A DNA stretch of 64,000 nt from Humulus lupulus (Eukaryota > Streptophyta > Magnoliopsida > Rosales > Cannabaceae), in NCBI RefSeq assembly GCF_963169125.1, contig NC_084802.1, positions 11,780,896 to 11,844,895 on the forward strand, read 5' to 3'. Shown here one piece after another: positions 11,942 to 24,515 of this stretch. The notes under the pieces are model-generated. The model saw only the letters and a list, made by a program, of their open reading frames with translations, made no database searches and was not told the DNA's origin. Numbering within the stretch: position 1 is the stretch's first letter; each line of letters starts with the position of its first letter. The position numbers and the translations under genes are program-made.

Positions 11942-13013
11942 TTATGGCTTGGATGACAATTTATTGGGCATTGGAGGACTAGGTGGATCATATTGCGTCC
12001 CGCTTCGCAAAGTTACTGCACTAGCATTCTCCTTGGGATTCATCTCAGGTTGTGAAGGCAATTTATTTGATAGATGAGCTTCCAACCTGTTATATGATGC
12101 TGCTAATTGTCCCACCTGAATCTCCAAACTTTTGATGGAAGCTTGGGTGGTTTGCTGAAACTGAAGAGTATTTGTAGCAAGTGGATTGATTAAATCCTCA
12201 GTAGAGGGTTTGGCACTCGGTGGTGGAGTAGCTTGCGGTGCTTTTGACGGTCTAGGTATAAAATTATTTTGAGACCGCTGTTGCAAAGTGAAACCATGTG
12301 GTCTCGAAGATGTAGATTGTGGAGCAACTTGTTGTTGATTCCCATAATGAAGATTTGGATGATCACGCCAGCCAGGATTATAAGTTTGTGAAAAGGGTTC
12401 ATAGTACATCTGACGAAATTGACCAAGGAAATTTCTTACAGCATTAACACCCTCAGTTTCCCCTTCAAATAGAGTAGGGCAAGTATCATTAGCATACCCC
12501 ACAACTTGACAGATTCCACATGGCCTTACCTGTTGGCCTAAAGCTAGTTGTTGTACCACTGCAGTTAATTGAGCCAATTGTTGACCCAGCTGATTAGCAT
12601 TAGAGGTGCTCACTTCATTAGCTGATTTGGGTGGTGGAATAGGATCTTGTCGAATGCCAAACTGTTGTGAGTTAGCAGCCATATTAGAAATCAAGCTCCT
12701 GGCTGCAACAGGAGTCTTATCAACTAGTGCACCCCCACTGGCTGCATCAATCATACTCCTATCCAGTGATTGTAATCCTTCATAAAAGTACTGAATGAGG
12801 AGCTGTTCACTTATCTGATGATGAGGGCAACTAGCACACAACCGCTTAAATCTCTCCCAATATTCATACAAAGACTCTCCTGTATATTTCCTTATACCAC
12901 AAATCTTTTTCCTGATGCTTCCAACTTTAGATGCTGAAAAATATCATTCCAGAAACGTAGTCTTCATACCATTCCAGGTTTCAACAGTACCAGGTGGAAG
13001 ATAGTACAACCAC
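11942..13013 (-). pseudogene. Athila-2 gag, C-terminal two thirds
   Basis: Gag capsid and nucleocapsid remnant. YEYWERFKRLCASCPHHQ (about 12815-12868) and LIQYFYEGLQSLDRSMIDAASGG (about 12740-12805) match the conserved Athila capsid. They are followed by a Gln-rich segment with a degenerate zinc knuckle, CGICxxxGxxxxxC (about 12490-12530), and the end region LEIQVGQLAASYNRLEAHLSNK (about 12050-12130). A TAA at 11942-11944 interrupts the frame before the protease. The N-terminal part continues on the far side of the inserted chromovirus at 22276. Bases 12872-13013 are out of frame relative to 12871. Confidence 0.85.
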
Positions 13014-15203
13014 TATAACGCCCTGGATAGCCAAGACCGTTACACTGTGTGTTTATAAAGTGCCAGACTTGCTAATCAAGTCATTTAGATAAAATCGTGT
13101 TATTGAAACTACAAAGGAACTAGGGTTAAAAACGTTTTGGTCTCAAAAGCCACATTTTCATTAAGAAGCATCATCTGTTACATGGGATGCCATAAACATT
13201 AAGTTCAAAGACCGTTTACAAAATACACAAAGTTTATGTACAACAACCGGCCATACTAAGGCAAAACAGGCAGTTAGGTGATCCCGGTCCTAGTCCACTC
13301 CTCGACCGTGGCGGTCGAACTGCTGGCTATGTACATTCCACCTCGGAGCTCTCCACCTTAGGCTTGGTCCAGCTTGCCCTTGCCTTTACCTGCACCACGT
13401 AGCACCCGTGAGCCAAGGCCCAGCAAGAAAACACAACAACAGCAGAGCATAAGCAATTAGCAGACAAGACAACATCTCACATTGCATCACATAAACTCAG
13501 CCATGTCATCAATCAATTTAATCAAGTAATCCACATACTAAGCATAGCAATTCATGACATAAACAGTTCACAAATGATAACTAGGGCTCGCGCCCTCAGG
13601 TTGCTCCCTCCGTTATCCCGTTGTCCTTAGCTACCAGTGGCCAATTCGCGCTCTGCACGCTAAAATCATGTACGGCACTCTTAGACCGCTTTTACATGTC
13701 CCATGGCGTGATACCAACATTGACACGATACAACTCTCGGGAGCACTTAGTCCCATCACAAACATTTAACCGGGTGCAGTTTTCTTACCTTTCAATTCAC
13801 TGGTTTCCGATGCCTCAAAGCCGCGAGCACGGTCATCTACCCCCAGCCTCTCTAAAGACCTAGTCACAACACAAATGAGACATCCTTTGTCACTAACCAA
13901 TCCAAAACTACTTCCCGGAACCAATCCCACACTCTTAGAATCCTCCAAATCCCTAAAACAATGCACCGAAGACATCTCCCGAACCCCCGGAACAAAGGCT
14001 CAAAATTGCAAAATCCCATGTTCTGAAATTGGCCTAGCGCCACAGTGCTGCCCTATAGGGCTGCGGCGCCCAGCAAGTCAGAGAGCTTGCTCTGCCCAAA
14101 AACAGCCTCGCGCCACGGCGCCCAAGAACAGGGTCGCGGCGCTCCTTCGCGAACCCAGATTTCTGGGTTTTCCCTTACGTTTTTTCCCGAACCCAAACCA
14201 TTCCAAATCATTCCAAACTCATACCTAAGCCCCAAAACCAACTCAAAGTCCCTAATAGACCACACAACAACCTAAAAATGTCATACCCTTGCTCAATTAC
14301 ACAATCATTCCCAAAATTCACTCTTGAGTTCCATGCCTTAGTAACTCAAACCAGAAAGTTAAAAGCTTAAACCTAAACCCAAACCACACTTCAAATTCCC
14401 TAATTCATAACAGAAATAAGCTTTACAATTACACAGAATCCTTACCTTGAATGAAGAGTCCAACCTCTAGCTTCCTTGCTTCCAGCTCCAAGTCAAGCTT
14501 TATAACCCCACAAGCTGAATTTCCACAAAACAGCCATAACTATCCTTGAATTCCCATATTAAATATCTGAAAATCCAAACTTAAATTCAACAAAGCAAAG
14601 TTCTAATCCTTACCTCTGAATAACCTTGGCCTAAGCTTGATTTTGATCACTTCAAACCCCTTGATTCTCCTTCCAAAACTCAAATTCAACTTCCTTCTTC
14701 TACTTTTCTTTTTCTCTATTTCTAGGTCTCAATATTTAGCATAAATCAATTTCCAAAGTGTTATACGTGATTGCATTTTCGTTCAGCTGAAACTTATCTA
14801 AACCACTGCCAAAAGACCACCTTATCCCTCCATTAATACCCCTTCCTAACTAAACCTCAAGGGCACACTTTTCCTTTGACTAACATTACAATTCTACCAC
14901 TTCTCCAACAAAACCTGTTACTCTCTATGGTTACTAACAGTTAGACAAGTTACCAAATCACCAGTTACCATTATCTAGCTTTCTAGGACCGTCTCGGCAC
15001 GTGTATCACATTAATATCACTACACCCACGTGGTACAAATCACATAACATTATTATCACATAACATAATACACATAGTCATATAACATGCTTTAAATCAT
15101 AATCATGCATCTTAATCATTAAAATCACACATAATTCCCATTATGCCCTCCAGACACACTAATCAAGGCCTTTAAGCCTTATTAGTGAATTTGGGTCGTT
15201 ACA
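13014..15203 (-). repeat. 3' LTR of the chromovirus (2,190 bp)
   Basis: It starts TATAACGCCC (the usual TG is mutated to TA) and ends GGGTCGTTACA. It matches the LTR at 20139-22275 along its whole length, with scattered substitutions. It is 53 bp longer because it keeps a segment around 14070-14130 that is absent from the other copy. It contains the conserved chromovirus LTR block, on the minus strand CTTGCTGGGCCTTGGCTCAC...CAGGTAAAGG (13427-13385). Confidence 0.92.
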
Positions 15204-15218
15204 ACTATCCCCTCCTAA
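15204..15218 (-). promoter_or_regulatory. Polypurine tract of the chromovirus
   Basis: On the minus strand TTAGGAGGGGATAGT lies directly next to the 3' LTR. It is preceded by the GAGGACGAAATTCTCAT context common in Tekay-type elements. It primes plus-strand DNA synthesis. Confidence 0.85.
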
Positions 15219-15239
15219 TGAGAATTTCGTCCTCGAAAT

Positions 15240-16847
15240 TTACTTGAACAACTCGGGATACTGATCCCGCATCGCTGTCTCAAGCTCCCAGGTTGCCCCC
15301 TCGACCTTACTATTCCTCCACAACACTTTAACCAAAGGAATTGTCTTATTTCGCAACACCTTATCTTTTCGATCCAAGATCTGAACTGGTTGCTCCTCAT
15401 AAGCCAGATCCGCCTGTAACTCCAAATCTTCATGCCTCAGCACATGAGTCACATCTGAGACATACTTCCGAAGCATGGAGACATGGAACACATCATGAAC
15501 TCCAGACAACGATGGCGGCAAAGCTAACCTGTAAGCCACCTGACCAATCCTTTCCAGGATCTCGAATGGTCCAATGAATCTAGGGCTTAGCTATCCCTTC
15601 TTACCAAACCTCCTCACCCCTCGTAGAGGCGAAACTCAAAGAAAGACGTGGTCCCCAACCTGAAACTCCACGTTCCTACGCTTAGGATCAGCGTAGCTCT
15701 TCTGCCTACTCTGAGATGCGAGCATCCTAGCCCGGATCTTCTCTATGGCCTCACTTGTCTTCTGTACCATATCCGACCCCAAATACCTTCTCTCACATAT
15801 CTCATCCCAATGGATGGGTGATCTGCATTTCCTCCCATATAACATCTCATAGGGAGCCACTCCAATCGTTGACTGATAACTATTGTTGTATGAGAATTCA
15901 ATCAACGGAAGGTACTTATTCCATGAACCCTCAAAATCAATCACACATGCCCTGAGCATATCCTCCAATACCTGGATCGTCCTCTCAGACTATCCATCAG
16001 TCTGAGGATGAAAGGCTGTACTAAACTTCAACTGAGTTCCCAAAGCTTCCTGCAGACCACCCCAAAACTTAGAAGTCAAAATAGGATCCCGATCTGACAC
16101 TATAGACTTAGGAACCCCATGGAGACGTACGATCTCCCTCACATACAACTCAGCATACTGATCCACAGTATATGTTGACCGCACTGGAAGGAAATGAGCT
16201 GACTTGGTGTATCTATCTACTATCACCCACACCGAGTCATGAAGTCCAACTGTCCTGGGTAAACCTCCTACAAAATCCATAGTAATGTCCTCCCATTTCC
16301 ATTCAGGAATACCCAATGGCTGAAGCAACCCTGCTGGTCGCTGATGCTCAGCCTTCACCTACTGAAAGGTCGAACATCTGGCAACGTACTCTACCACATC
16401 CCTCTTCATACCGGGCCACCAATACAAAGTCCGTAGATCCTGATACATCTTTGTGGTACCCGGATGAAGTGAGTACGGCATCGTATGAGACTCATCCAGT
16501 ATCTCTCGTCTAATCCCCTCATCAGCTGGAACACAAATCCGCCCCTGATACCGAAGTAAACCAACCTCAGAAACTGAATAGTCCTTAGCTATTCCCGCTA
16601 AAACATCCTCTCTAACCCTCTGTAATTGAGCGTCTGCCAACTGCCCTTCTCTGATCCGCTCTAGCAGGGTCGACTGTAGAGTAATATTAGCCAACCAGCC
16701 TACCACCAACTCTATCCCTGCTCTAACCATCTCATCAGCTAACTTCCTTGAGATCTGAACAGAGCTATACAACTGACCTGGACCTCTGCGGCTCAATGCA
16801 TCAGCCACCACATTGGAACCCCATAATCCTTTACCAACTCCAGCCAA
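15240..16847 (-). pseudogene. Chromovirus integrase and chromodomain
   Basis: Integrase pseudogene with a C-terminal chromodomain. From the right it reads an end-of-RNase H fragment ([11 protein letters not shown]), a zinc finger (HTMPYSLHPG...CSTFQ near 16375-16500; the last Cys of the HHCC set is replaced by Phe), a DDE core (D in ITMDFVGG near 16280, D in IVSDRDP near 16100, E in SERTIQ near 15980), the [16 protein letters not shown] region (about 15530-15575) and a chromodomain ([14 protein letters not shown]...VKVLWRN...ATWELE, about 15270-15395) that may guide integration to heterochromatin. Stops: TAG 16359-16361, TAG 15990-15992, TGA 15636-15638, TAG 15591-15593. Apart from the 16820 break the frame is continuous. 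Confidence 0.88.
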
Positions 16848-18172
16848 CGCCTCTGTCTCATATTCAGGTCCTTCTGTGTAAAGAAATACTTCAAGCTCTT
16901 ATGGTCAGTGTACACCTCGCACTTCTTCCCATAAAGGTAATGCCGCCAAATCTTCAGTGCAAAAACCACTGCTGCCAACTCCAGGTCATGAGTAGGATAC
17001 CGCTGCTCATACTCTTTCAGTTGTCGTGATGCATAAGCTATAACCTTCTCATTCTGCATCAACACACAGCCTAAGCCCAACCTCGATGCATCGCAATAAA
17101 CAACAAATTTCCCTTCTCCCGAAGGCTGACTCAACACTGGCGCTGTAATAAGTCGTCGCTTCAGCTCCTGGAAACTGTCTTCACACTTGTCTGACCAAAT
17201 AAACTTCAAATTCTTTCTTGTCAACTCTGTCATTGGTGCCGCTATCTTCGAAAAGCCCTCTACAAACCGTCTGTAATAGCCTGCCAACCCTAGAAAACTC
17301 CGCACCTCCGAGGCATTCCTTGGCCTCGGCCAATCCCTAACTGCTTCTATCTTAGACGGATCCACCTTAATCTCATCTGCACCTACAATGTGTCCAAGGA
17401 ATGTCACCTTAGGTAACCAGAACTCACACTTCTTAAACTTAGCATACAACTGGTGCTCCCTCAACCTCTGAAGAACCTGCCGAAGATGAAACTCGTGCTC
17501 TGCCTCTGAACTGGAATACACCAAAATGTCATCAATGAAGACTATAACAAACTGATCCAGGAAATCCTTGAACACCATGTTCATTAAGTCCATAAAGGCT
17601 GCTGGGGCATTGGTCAAACCAAAAGACATGACCAAGAACTCGTAATGCCCATACCGTGTCCGGAAAGCCGTCTTAGATATGTCTTCATCCTTGATCCTCA
17701 GCTGGTGATAACCAGATCGAAGATCAATTTTTGAGAACACCGTCTTACCCTGCAGCTGATCGAACAAGTCATCAATCCTTGGTAGGGGATACTTATTCCT
17801 AATTGTTAGCTTGTTCAATTCTCGATAGTCAATACACATCCTCAGAGTCTCGTCCTTTTTCTTAACGAACAAAACTGGAGCACCCCACGGCGAGTAGCTA
17901 GGTCTAATAAACCCCAAATCCAGAAGCTCCTGCAACTGTATCTTTAACTCTTTTAATTCCGCCGGTGCCATCCTATATGGTGCCCTCGACACTGGCTCTG
18001 TCCCTGGTGCCAACTCAATAACAAACTGAATCTCTCTACGCGGCGGCAACCTAGGAAAATCCTCAGGGAACACATCCAGGAACTCGCAAACCAATCTAGT
18101 GTCCTCCGGTCCAACTGGTGAAACCCTGGTGGTATCCACCACACCAGCCAAGAAGCCTATACATCCACCCTA
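16793..18172 (-). pseudogene. Chromovirus reverse transcriptase and RNase H
   Basis: From 18151 down it reads the protease-RT linker, then RT with [14 protein letters not shown] (about 17945-17990), [16 protein letters not shown] (about 17690-17735), the active site [10 protein letters not shown] (about 17515-17540), [14 protein letters not shown] (about 17245-17290), and RNase H with [15 protein letters not shown] (about 17055-17105) and [30 protein letters not shown] (about 16830-16915). RT copies element RNA into DNA and RNase H degrades the template. Near 16822 the frame breaks. The short stretch that should link KDY to [10 protein letters not shown] is missing, consistent with an out-of-frame deletion of about 30 bp. 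A TAG at 18170-18172 separates it from the protease. Confidence 0.88.
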
Positions 18173-19750
18173 TAACAAATCTCTGGCTCTTAATGCAAAT
18201 ATCCTGGGTACGCGGGGTCCACGCACCGCTCCCACAAAAACAAAGGGATCCTCGCCCTCCGGCTCAAAGGTTACCATCTTCTTCCTACAATCAATGGTAG
18301 CTCCATACCTAACCAGCCAATCCATACCTAGAATCATATCAAAGTCTTCCATACTCAACTCAATCAAGTCTACTGATAACTCCCTACCATCAACTAACAC
18401 TGGCAGTGCTCTAATCCACCTCCTAGATCCTACCAATTCTCCTGTAGGCAATATAGTCCCAAACCCTGAAGCACTATACTCACTAGGCCTACACAGTCTA
18501 TCAATCACCTTATCAGATACAAATGAATGCGTAGCACCAGAATCAATCAACACAGTAAAAGGAATGCCAGCACTAGAAAGCTGACCTGTCACTACCGAGG
18601 GACTAGCCTCGGCCTCCGCCTGCGTCAGAGTGAACACTCGAGCTGGAGTCAAGCTGTCCACTTTTCCTGTCTCTCCCTTCTTCACTGTCAGGCAATCCTT
18701 CCTGAGGTGTCCCACCACCCCGCACACATAGCAGGCCTTAGCCCGACACTCGCCCGGATGGCGTCTCCTGCACCTTGTGCACTCTGGATAAGTCCTCCAT
18801 GAATCACCGCCTCCCTGACGGCCACCCTGAATACCCCGACCTCCCCTATCAGACCTAGGAGTGATTGGAGCATCAGGAGTCTTCCTTTTCAAATCACTGG
18901 GGCCTCCGCCCCTACTAGAACCAGAGTATGGAGGCACCGCCCTGCGGCCCTCCCTTTTTGCTGCACTATCCCTCCATATCCTATTCTCCGCTTCCTCAGC
19001 GGTCAGAGCCCTCTCCACAGCCTGGGCATAAGTAGTCTCTCCAGGAACTGTGGTAATTCTTACATCTCAGTCTATCATAGCATTCATCCCCCTAACAAAT
19101 CTGTCTTGCCTAGCTGCATCAGTAGGCACAAGATTTGGTGCAAACTTCGCGAGTCTATCAAACTTCAAGGCATATTCTGTAACTGTCATACTGCCCTGAA
19201 CCAGCCCCACGAACTCATTCACTTTCGCTACCCTGATGGCAACATTATAATACTTCTGATTGAACAGGTCCTTAAACCCTTCCCAAGTCAATTTAGCAAC
19301 TTCTCTAGTCTGTGACGCCACCTCCCACCAGATTCGGGCATCCTCCCTCAGCATATAAGTGGTACAGTCCACCCTATCATGTCCTTCCACTCTCATAAAA
19401 TCAAGAATGGTAGTGATCAAAGTCATCCACTGTTCCGCTTTCAGTGGATCTGGTCCACCCTCAAAAGTCGGGGGCTGTTGCTTTCTGAACCGCTCATACA
19501 ACGGTTCCAACTTGTTCCCAACACCAACTGGTTGTACCACAGATACCATTGTCGGTGGCATAACAGGGGCAACACTCCCAGATGGAGCCTACTGCAGAAT
19601 TCGGATCTGTTTGTCTTGGCTCTGAAGCTGGGTCTGCATATCGTCCATTAACTGCTACCAGTTCTCAGGGACTGGCGGAGGGGTCGGGCCCTGATCATCA
19701 TCTCTAGCCCCAGACCTGTCGGCTAGTCGTATGGATTTCCTTGAACGCAT
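18170..19750 (-). pseudogene. Chromovirus gag and protease
   Basis: Gag-protease remnant. The first ATG is at 19750-19748. The capsid core (LYERFRKQQPPTFEGGPDP, about 19440-19505; WEGFKDLFNQKYYN, about 19245-19290) is followed by an Arg/Gly-rich linker, a zinc knuckle CYVCGVVGHLRKDC (about 18690-18735) and the aspartic protease (VLIDSGATHSFVSD near 18510-18550; ILGMDWL near 18310-18335). Four nonsense codons interrupt one continuous frame: TAG 19655-19657, TAG 19589-19591, TGA 19067-19069, TAG 18170-18172. All are explicable as C to T changes in CAG or CGA. Gag forms the particle and protease matures the polyprotein. Confidence 0.87.
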
Positions 19751-20123
19751 AACTATTCAAGTCAATCTACAATCAACGACTCGGCAATTAGGCTATGATG
19801 ACAGGGTAATAATCTTTCCATAATTCATCACTGAAACTCCACTCATTCACAAGTAATCAAAGTATAGCAATTTATCCAGATATTCATCCACATGCACAGC
19901 AATGTTAATAAGCACGCCTCAATAACATCATGCAATAGTCAAGGGCCAGGCCCTATCAGTATCTCATGCTCCCTATTCATCAAACAGATATCATCAATCA
20001 TATCTCACTCAAATCACTTAAGCACACAATCATGTATACACAATTACCAAACCCTGGGTTAAGCTTGTCTCCCGCGGCGAATGTACATATCCAGCCAGTC
20101 TTCAGGACCCATAAACCTAAGAC
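19751..20123 (-). other. Chromovirus leader between PBS and gag
   Basis: About 370 bp of non-coding leader between gag ATG and PBS. I see no repeats or ORFs of note. Confidence 0.6.
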
Positions 20124-20135
20124 GCTCTGATACCA
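20124..20135 (-). promoter_or_regulatory. Chromovirus primer binding site (initiator Met-tRNA)
   Basis: The minus strand reads TGGTATCAGAGC three bases from the 5' LTR (after ACT). This is the classic tRNA-iMet complement used by many plant LTR retrotransposons. Confidence 0.92.
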
Positions 20136-20138
20136 AGT

Positions 20139-22275
20139 TGTAATGCCCTGGATAACCAAGACCGTTACACTGTGTGTTTATAAAGTGCCAGACTTGCTAA
20201 TCAAGTCATTTAGATAAAATCGTGCTATTGAAACTACAAAGGAACTAGGGTTAAAAACGTTTTGGTCTCAAAAGCCGCATTTTCATTAAGAAGCATCATC
20301 TGTTACATGGGATCCCAAAAACATTAAGTTCAAAGACCGTTTACAAAATACACAAAGTTTATGTACAACAACTAGTCATACTAAGGCAAAACAGGCAGTT
20401 AGGTGATCCCTGTCCTAGTCCACTCCTCGACCGTGGCGGTCGAACCGCTGGCTATGAACATTCCACCTCGGAGCTCTCCACCTCAGGCTTGGTCCAGCTT
20501 GCCCTTGCCTTTACCTGCACCACGTAGCACCCGTGAGCCAAGGCCCAGCAAGAAAACACAACAACAGCAGAGCATAAGCAATTAGCAGACAAGACAACAT
20601 CACACATTGCATCACATAAACTCAGCCATATCATCAATCAGTTTAATCAAGTAATCCACATACTAAGCATAGCAATTCATGACATAAACAGTTCACAAAT
20701 GATAACTAGGGCTAGCGCCCTCAGGCTGCTCCCTCCGTTATCCCGTTGTCCTTGGCTACCAGTGGCCAATCCGCGCTCTGCGCGCTAAAATCATGTACGG
20801 CACTCTTAAACCGCTTTTACATGTCCCATGGCGTGATACCAACATTGACACGATACAACTCTCGGGAGCACTTAGTCCCATCACAAACATTTAACCGGGT
20901 GCAGTTTTCTTACCTTTCAATTCACTGGCTTCCGATGCCTCAAAGCTGCGAGCACGTTCCTCTACCCCGAGCCTCTCTAAAGACCTAGTCACAACACAAA
21001 TGAGATATCCTTTGTCACTAACCAATCCAAAACTACTTCCCGGAACCAATCCCACACTCTCGGAATCCCCCAAATCCCTAAAACAATGCACCGAAGACAT
21101 CTCCCGAACCCCCGTAACAAAGGCTCAAAATTGCAAAATCCCATGTTCTGAAATTGGCATAGCGTCGCGGCGCTGCCCTATAGGGTCGTGGCGCCCAAGA
21201 ACAGGGCCGCGCCGCTCCTTCACGAACCCAGATTTCTGGGTTTTCCCTTACGTTTTTTCCCGAACCCAAACCATTCCAAATCATTCCAAACTCATACCTA
21301 AGCCCCAAAACCAACTCAAAGCCCCTAATAGACCACACAACAACCTAAAAACGTCATGCCCTAGCTCAATTACACAATCATTCCCAAAATTCACTCTTGA
21401 GTTCCATGCCTTAGTAACTCAAACCAGAAAGTTAAAAGCTTAAACCTAAACCCAAACCACACTTCAAATTCCCTAATTCATAACAGAAATAAGCTTTACA
21501 ATTACACAGAATCCTTACCTTGAATGAAGAGTCCAACCTCTAGCTTCCTTGCTTCCAGCTCCAAGTCAAGCTTTATAACCCCACAAGCTGAATTTCCACA
21601 AATAGCCATAACTATCCTTGAATTCCCATATTCAATATCTGAAAATCCAAACTTAAATTCAACAAAGCAAAGTTCTAATCCTTACCTCTGAATAACCTTG
21701 GCCTAAGCTTGATTTTGATCACTTCAAACCCCTTGATTCTCCTTCCAAAACTCAAATTCAGCTTTCTTCTTATACTTTTCTTTTTCTCTATTTCTAGGTC
21801 TCAATATTCAGCATAAATCAATTTCCAAAGTGTTATATGTGATTGCATTTTCCTTCAGCTGAAACTTATCTGAACCACTGCCAAAAGACCACCTTATCCC
21901 TCCATTAATACCCCTTCCTAACTAAACCTCAAGGGCACACTTTTCCTTTGACTAACATTACAATTCTACCACTTCTCCAACAAAACCTGTTACTCTCTAT
22001 GATTACTAACAGTTACACAAGTTACCAAATCACCAGTTACCATTATCTAGCTTTCTAGGACCGTCTCGGCACGTGCATCACATTCATATCACTACACCCA
22101 CGTGGTACAAATCACATAATATAATTATCACATAACATAATACACATAGTCATATAACATTCTTTAAATCATAATCATGCATCTTAATCATTAAAATCAC
22201 ACACAATTTCCATTATGCCCTCCAGGCACACTAATCAAGGCCCTTAAGCCTTATTAGTGAATTTGGGTCGTTACA
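20139..22275 (-). repeat. 5' LTR of the chromovirus (2,137 bp)
   Basis: It starts TGTAATGCCC and ends GGGTCGTTACA. It is highly similar to 13014-15203, with scattered mainly transition differences. Relative to the other LTR it lacks 53 bp near 21190, where the copy with the extra sequence has GGCGCCCA on both sides of the missing segment. This suggests a deletion between short direct repeats. The same chromovirus LTR block lies at about 20512-20552. Confidence 0.92.
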
Positions 22276-22758
22276 ACCACTCTTTAGCTACATCCTTTAG
22301 GGAGAAAGGAAAAGCTCGCAGCTTAATTTGTTCTTCAGTCACTGCAGCAGGTTTCATACTAGAACAGACAAGATGAAACTCCTTCAAATGTTTATTTGGA
22401 TCCTCACCAGGAAGCCCATGGAAAGAAGGCAATAAGTGGATAGGCTCGACTTCAGCTCAAAGTTTACATCCAATGGTGGATACTGGAAGCAAAGTGGTTG
22501 TTGGTCAAGATTTGGCGCTGCCAACTTTTTCAATGTCCGTTTCTGGGCCATTGTTCTATAGGATTGAACTGAATCGTCAGAATCAGATTCGTTGTCAGAC
22601 GACAATGGCACTTTAACAGGATTGAATTGTGGAGCAAGACGTTGAAAGAGTGGATTATCGGTAATAGTCCTTGAAGAACGAGAAGCTGACGATGACTCAA
22701 GATATTGTTTTAGCCTAAATAATCTTTCTTGGGTATCGTCTTCACCAGACATATACAC
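22276..22758 (-). pseudogene. Athila-2 gag, N-terminal part
   Basis: This is the 5' end of the Athila-2 gag, separated from the rest by the chromovirus insertion. The likely start ATG is at 22752-22750 (MSGEDDTQERLFRLKQYL), 78 bases inside the PBS. An open frame runs to 22384 and includes FNPVKVPLSSDNESDSDDSV. Near 22440 the frame shifts: the capsid start (HLLPSFHGL / GEDPNKHLKEF-type residues) continues in another frame down to 22281. The acidic Ser/Asp-rich N-terminus precedes the capsid domain. Confidence 0.75.
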
Positions 22759-22830
22759 CTGACAATTCCACGGTAAAAACTAATTAGTCACAAATAAATA
22801 AATTTTAATAATAAAGAGAAAAACAATAGT

Positions 22831-22847
22831 CCCCGGCAACGTCGCCA
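22831..22847 (-). promoter_or_regulatory. Athila-2 primer binding site
   Basis: The minus strand reads TGGCGACGTTGCCGGGG, six bases from the LTR. It differs by one base (C to A) from the Athila-1 PBS. It primes minus-strand synthesis with an Asp-tRNA-type primer. Confidence 0.85.
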
Positions 22848-24133
22848 AAAATTTGATGGTTGTCGTATACCACAACAAATTTAACAATGATTTTTATTTC
22901 AATACTTCCAATTATTTTAGTATAATAGCAAGCACAAGTCGAACCCACGAGGACTATTGTTCACTTTATTATTCAATAATTAACACTAAAACTTAAAAGG
23001 GGGGTTTTGATTTTTAACTCAAAAGTAAATAACATAAACTAGAAAGAAAATGCAGATTGCTATTACGATATTAAGAAACAGTTAAAGGTTAATCTCCACC
23101 CTCAACAATCATTCCTAATCACTAATAATAAATATTATTCTAATTTCTCAATTAAACTATTAACCCCGCAGATAATGCTGAAGCAGACAATTATCCCAGT
23201 CTCCCTATTATAAGTAATCAAGGCGAAGCGCTTTAACTCTTTTATCTAAGCAATAAATCTATGAAGCATGCAATCTATTTAACTTAGATAAAGCCTTAAG
23301 TCCTATGGAGACAAGTTAATCTAGGCAATAAATTAATGAAGTATATAATTCATTTAACCTAGGTTCTATTTTTCGTCACAATCAACAATTCTTTTGACAT
23401 CACTATCAATTGCAATTTATCACATACACTTAGAATCCTAAACTATTAGGTTAGTAGTAATTCTAAGATGACAATTGAATAATGTAACACCTTAATTAGT
23501 TGGCCACCTAACAAGAAATCACAAAATTCATAACATTCAATTGGAAAAATAAAAACAATTTAATTTTGAGAGAAATTAAAGAACAATATTCATTATCAAC
23601 AATCAAGAATTCATGTTTTGGGTTTTGAATTAACCCTTAACCTAAAAAGAACCTACTCCATAATAGTAATCATAATCACAAACATAATTATAATTAAGAT
23701 TAAAGAGATTAAGGGAAGAAAAGAAACTAGATTGGTGAACAAAAGTAATGTAGTTTTGTAATCTTCTCTTCAGCCTTTTCTGAGTCTTTTTCTCTCCTAA
23801 ACCGTCATAAAAATCCCCCCCCTAAATTAACCCTAATAATCATTTATAGTCTCAATTAAATTCTAATTAAAAATATGAAAACAACGTCGCAAGCCGCGGC
23901 CTGGAAAATGCGAGTTGCGACCTAGAACAAAATATGTGCATAAATTGGTCACTCAGGCAGCGACCTGAAAAAATTAAGCAGCAGCCTGTCTGGAAAAAAA
24001 AAATTCTGAAACTCCAATTCCATTTAAAGTGTCACGGCCTGAGTTTTATGAGTAGCGACCTACCTTCAATTTCTTCAATTCTTGATCTTAGATAGCTTGT
24101 ACGTTGCCTCCACTTCAACATTTCAATCCCAAA

Positions 24134-24483
24134 TGTAATATCCAACATTTTCATAATACATTTATTTATTATAAATCAAAGTTTTAATACATAAAATGTA
24201 CAACTTTACAAATTTAAGAAATAGTAATGGAAAAATAGTGTTTAAAATATGATTTTATGTTTTTAATGAGATTAAAGAAAGAGAAACTTGAGTAGTCAAG
24301 TATTGGACCCAAATGTCATATAATTTTAATTGGGGATTTTTATAAAATTAAGAAAGTTTGGCTAAAGGGCTTATTTGAAAAGAATTTTAGTATTTTGGGT
24401 CCAAGTGTAATTTTTAAAAATAAATAAATAAAATAAAAGGCTTCAGCCTTTCATTTTACCCGAGCCCTCTCTCTCTCTCCTCA

Positions 24484-24515
<32 letters not shown>

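Larger units (their letters stand above)
13014..22275 (-). mobile_element. Complete Tekay-like chromovirus (Ty3/gypsy), 9,262 bp
   Basis: This is a structurally complete minus-strand element: 3' LTR 13014-15203, PPT, chromodomain, integrase, RNase H, RT, protease, gag, Met-tRNA PBS, 5' LTR 20139-22275. It is flanked by a perfect 5 bp duplication, ACCAC (13009-13013 and 22276-22280). The chromodomain after integrase and the TGGTATCAGAGC PBS mark it as a chromovirus; the overall protein sequence resembles the Tekay/Del clade. It is inserted in the gag of Athila-2. The coding region is inactivated by at least eight nonsense codons and one out-of-frame deletion. Confidence 0.93.
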
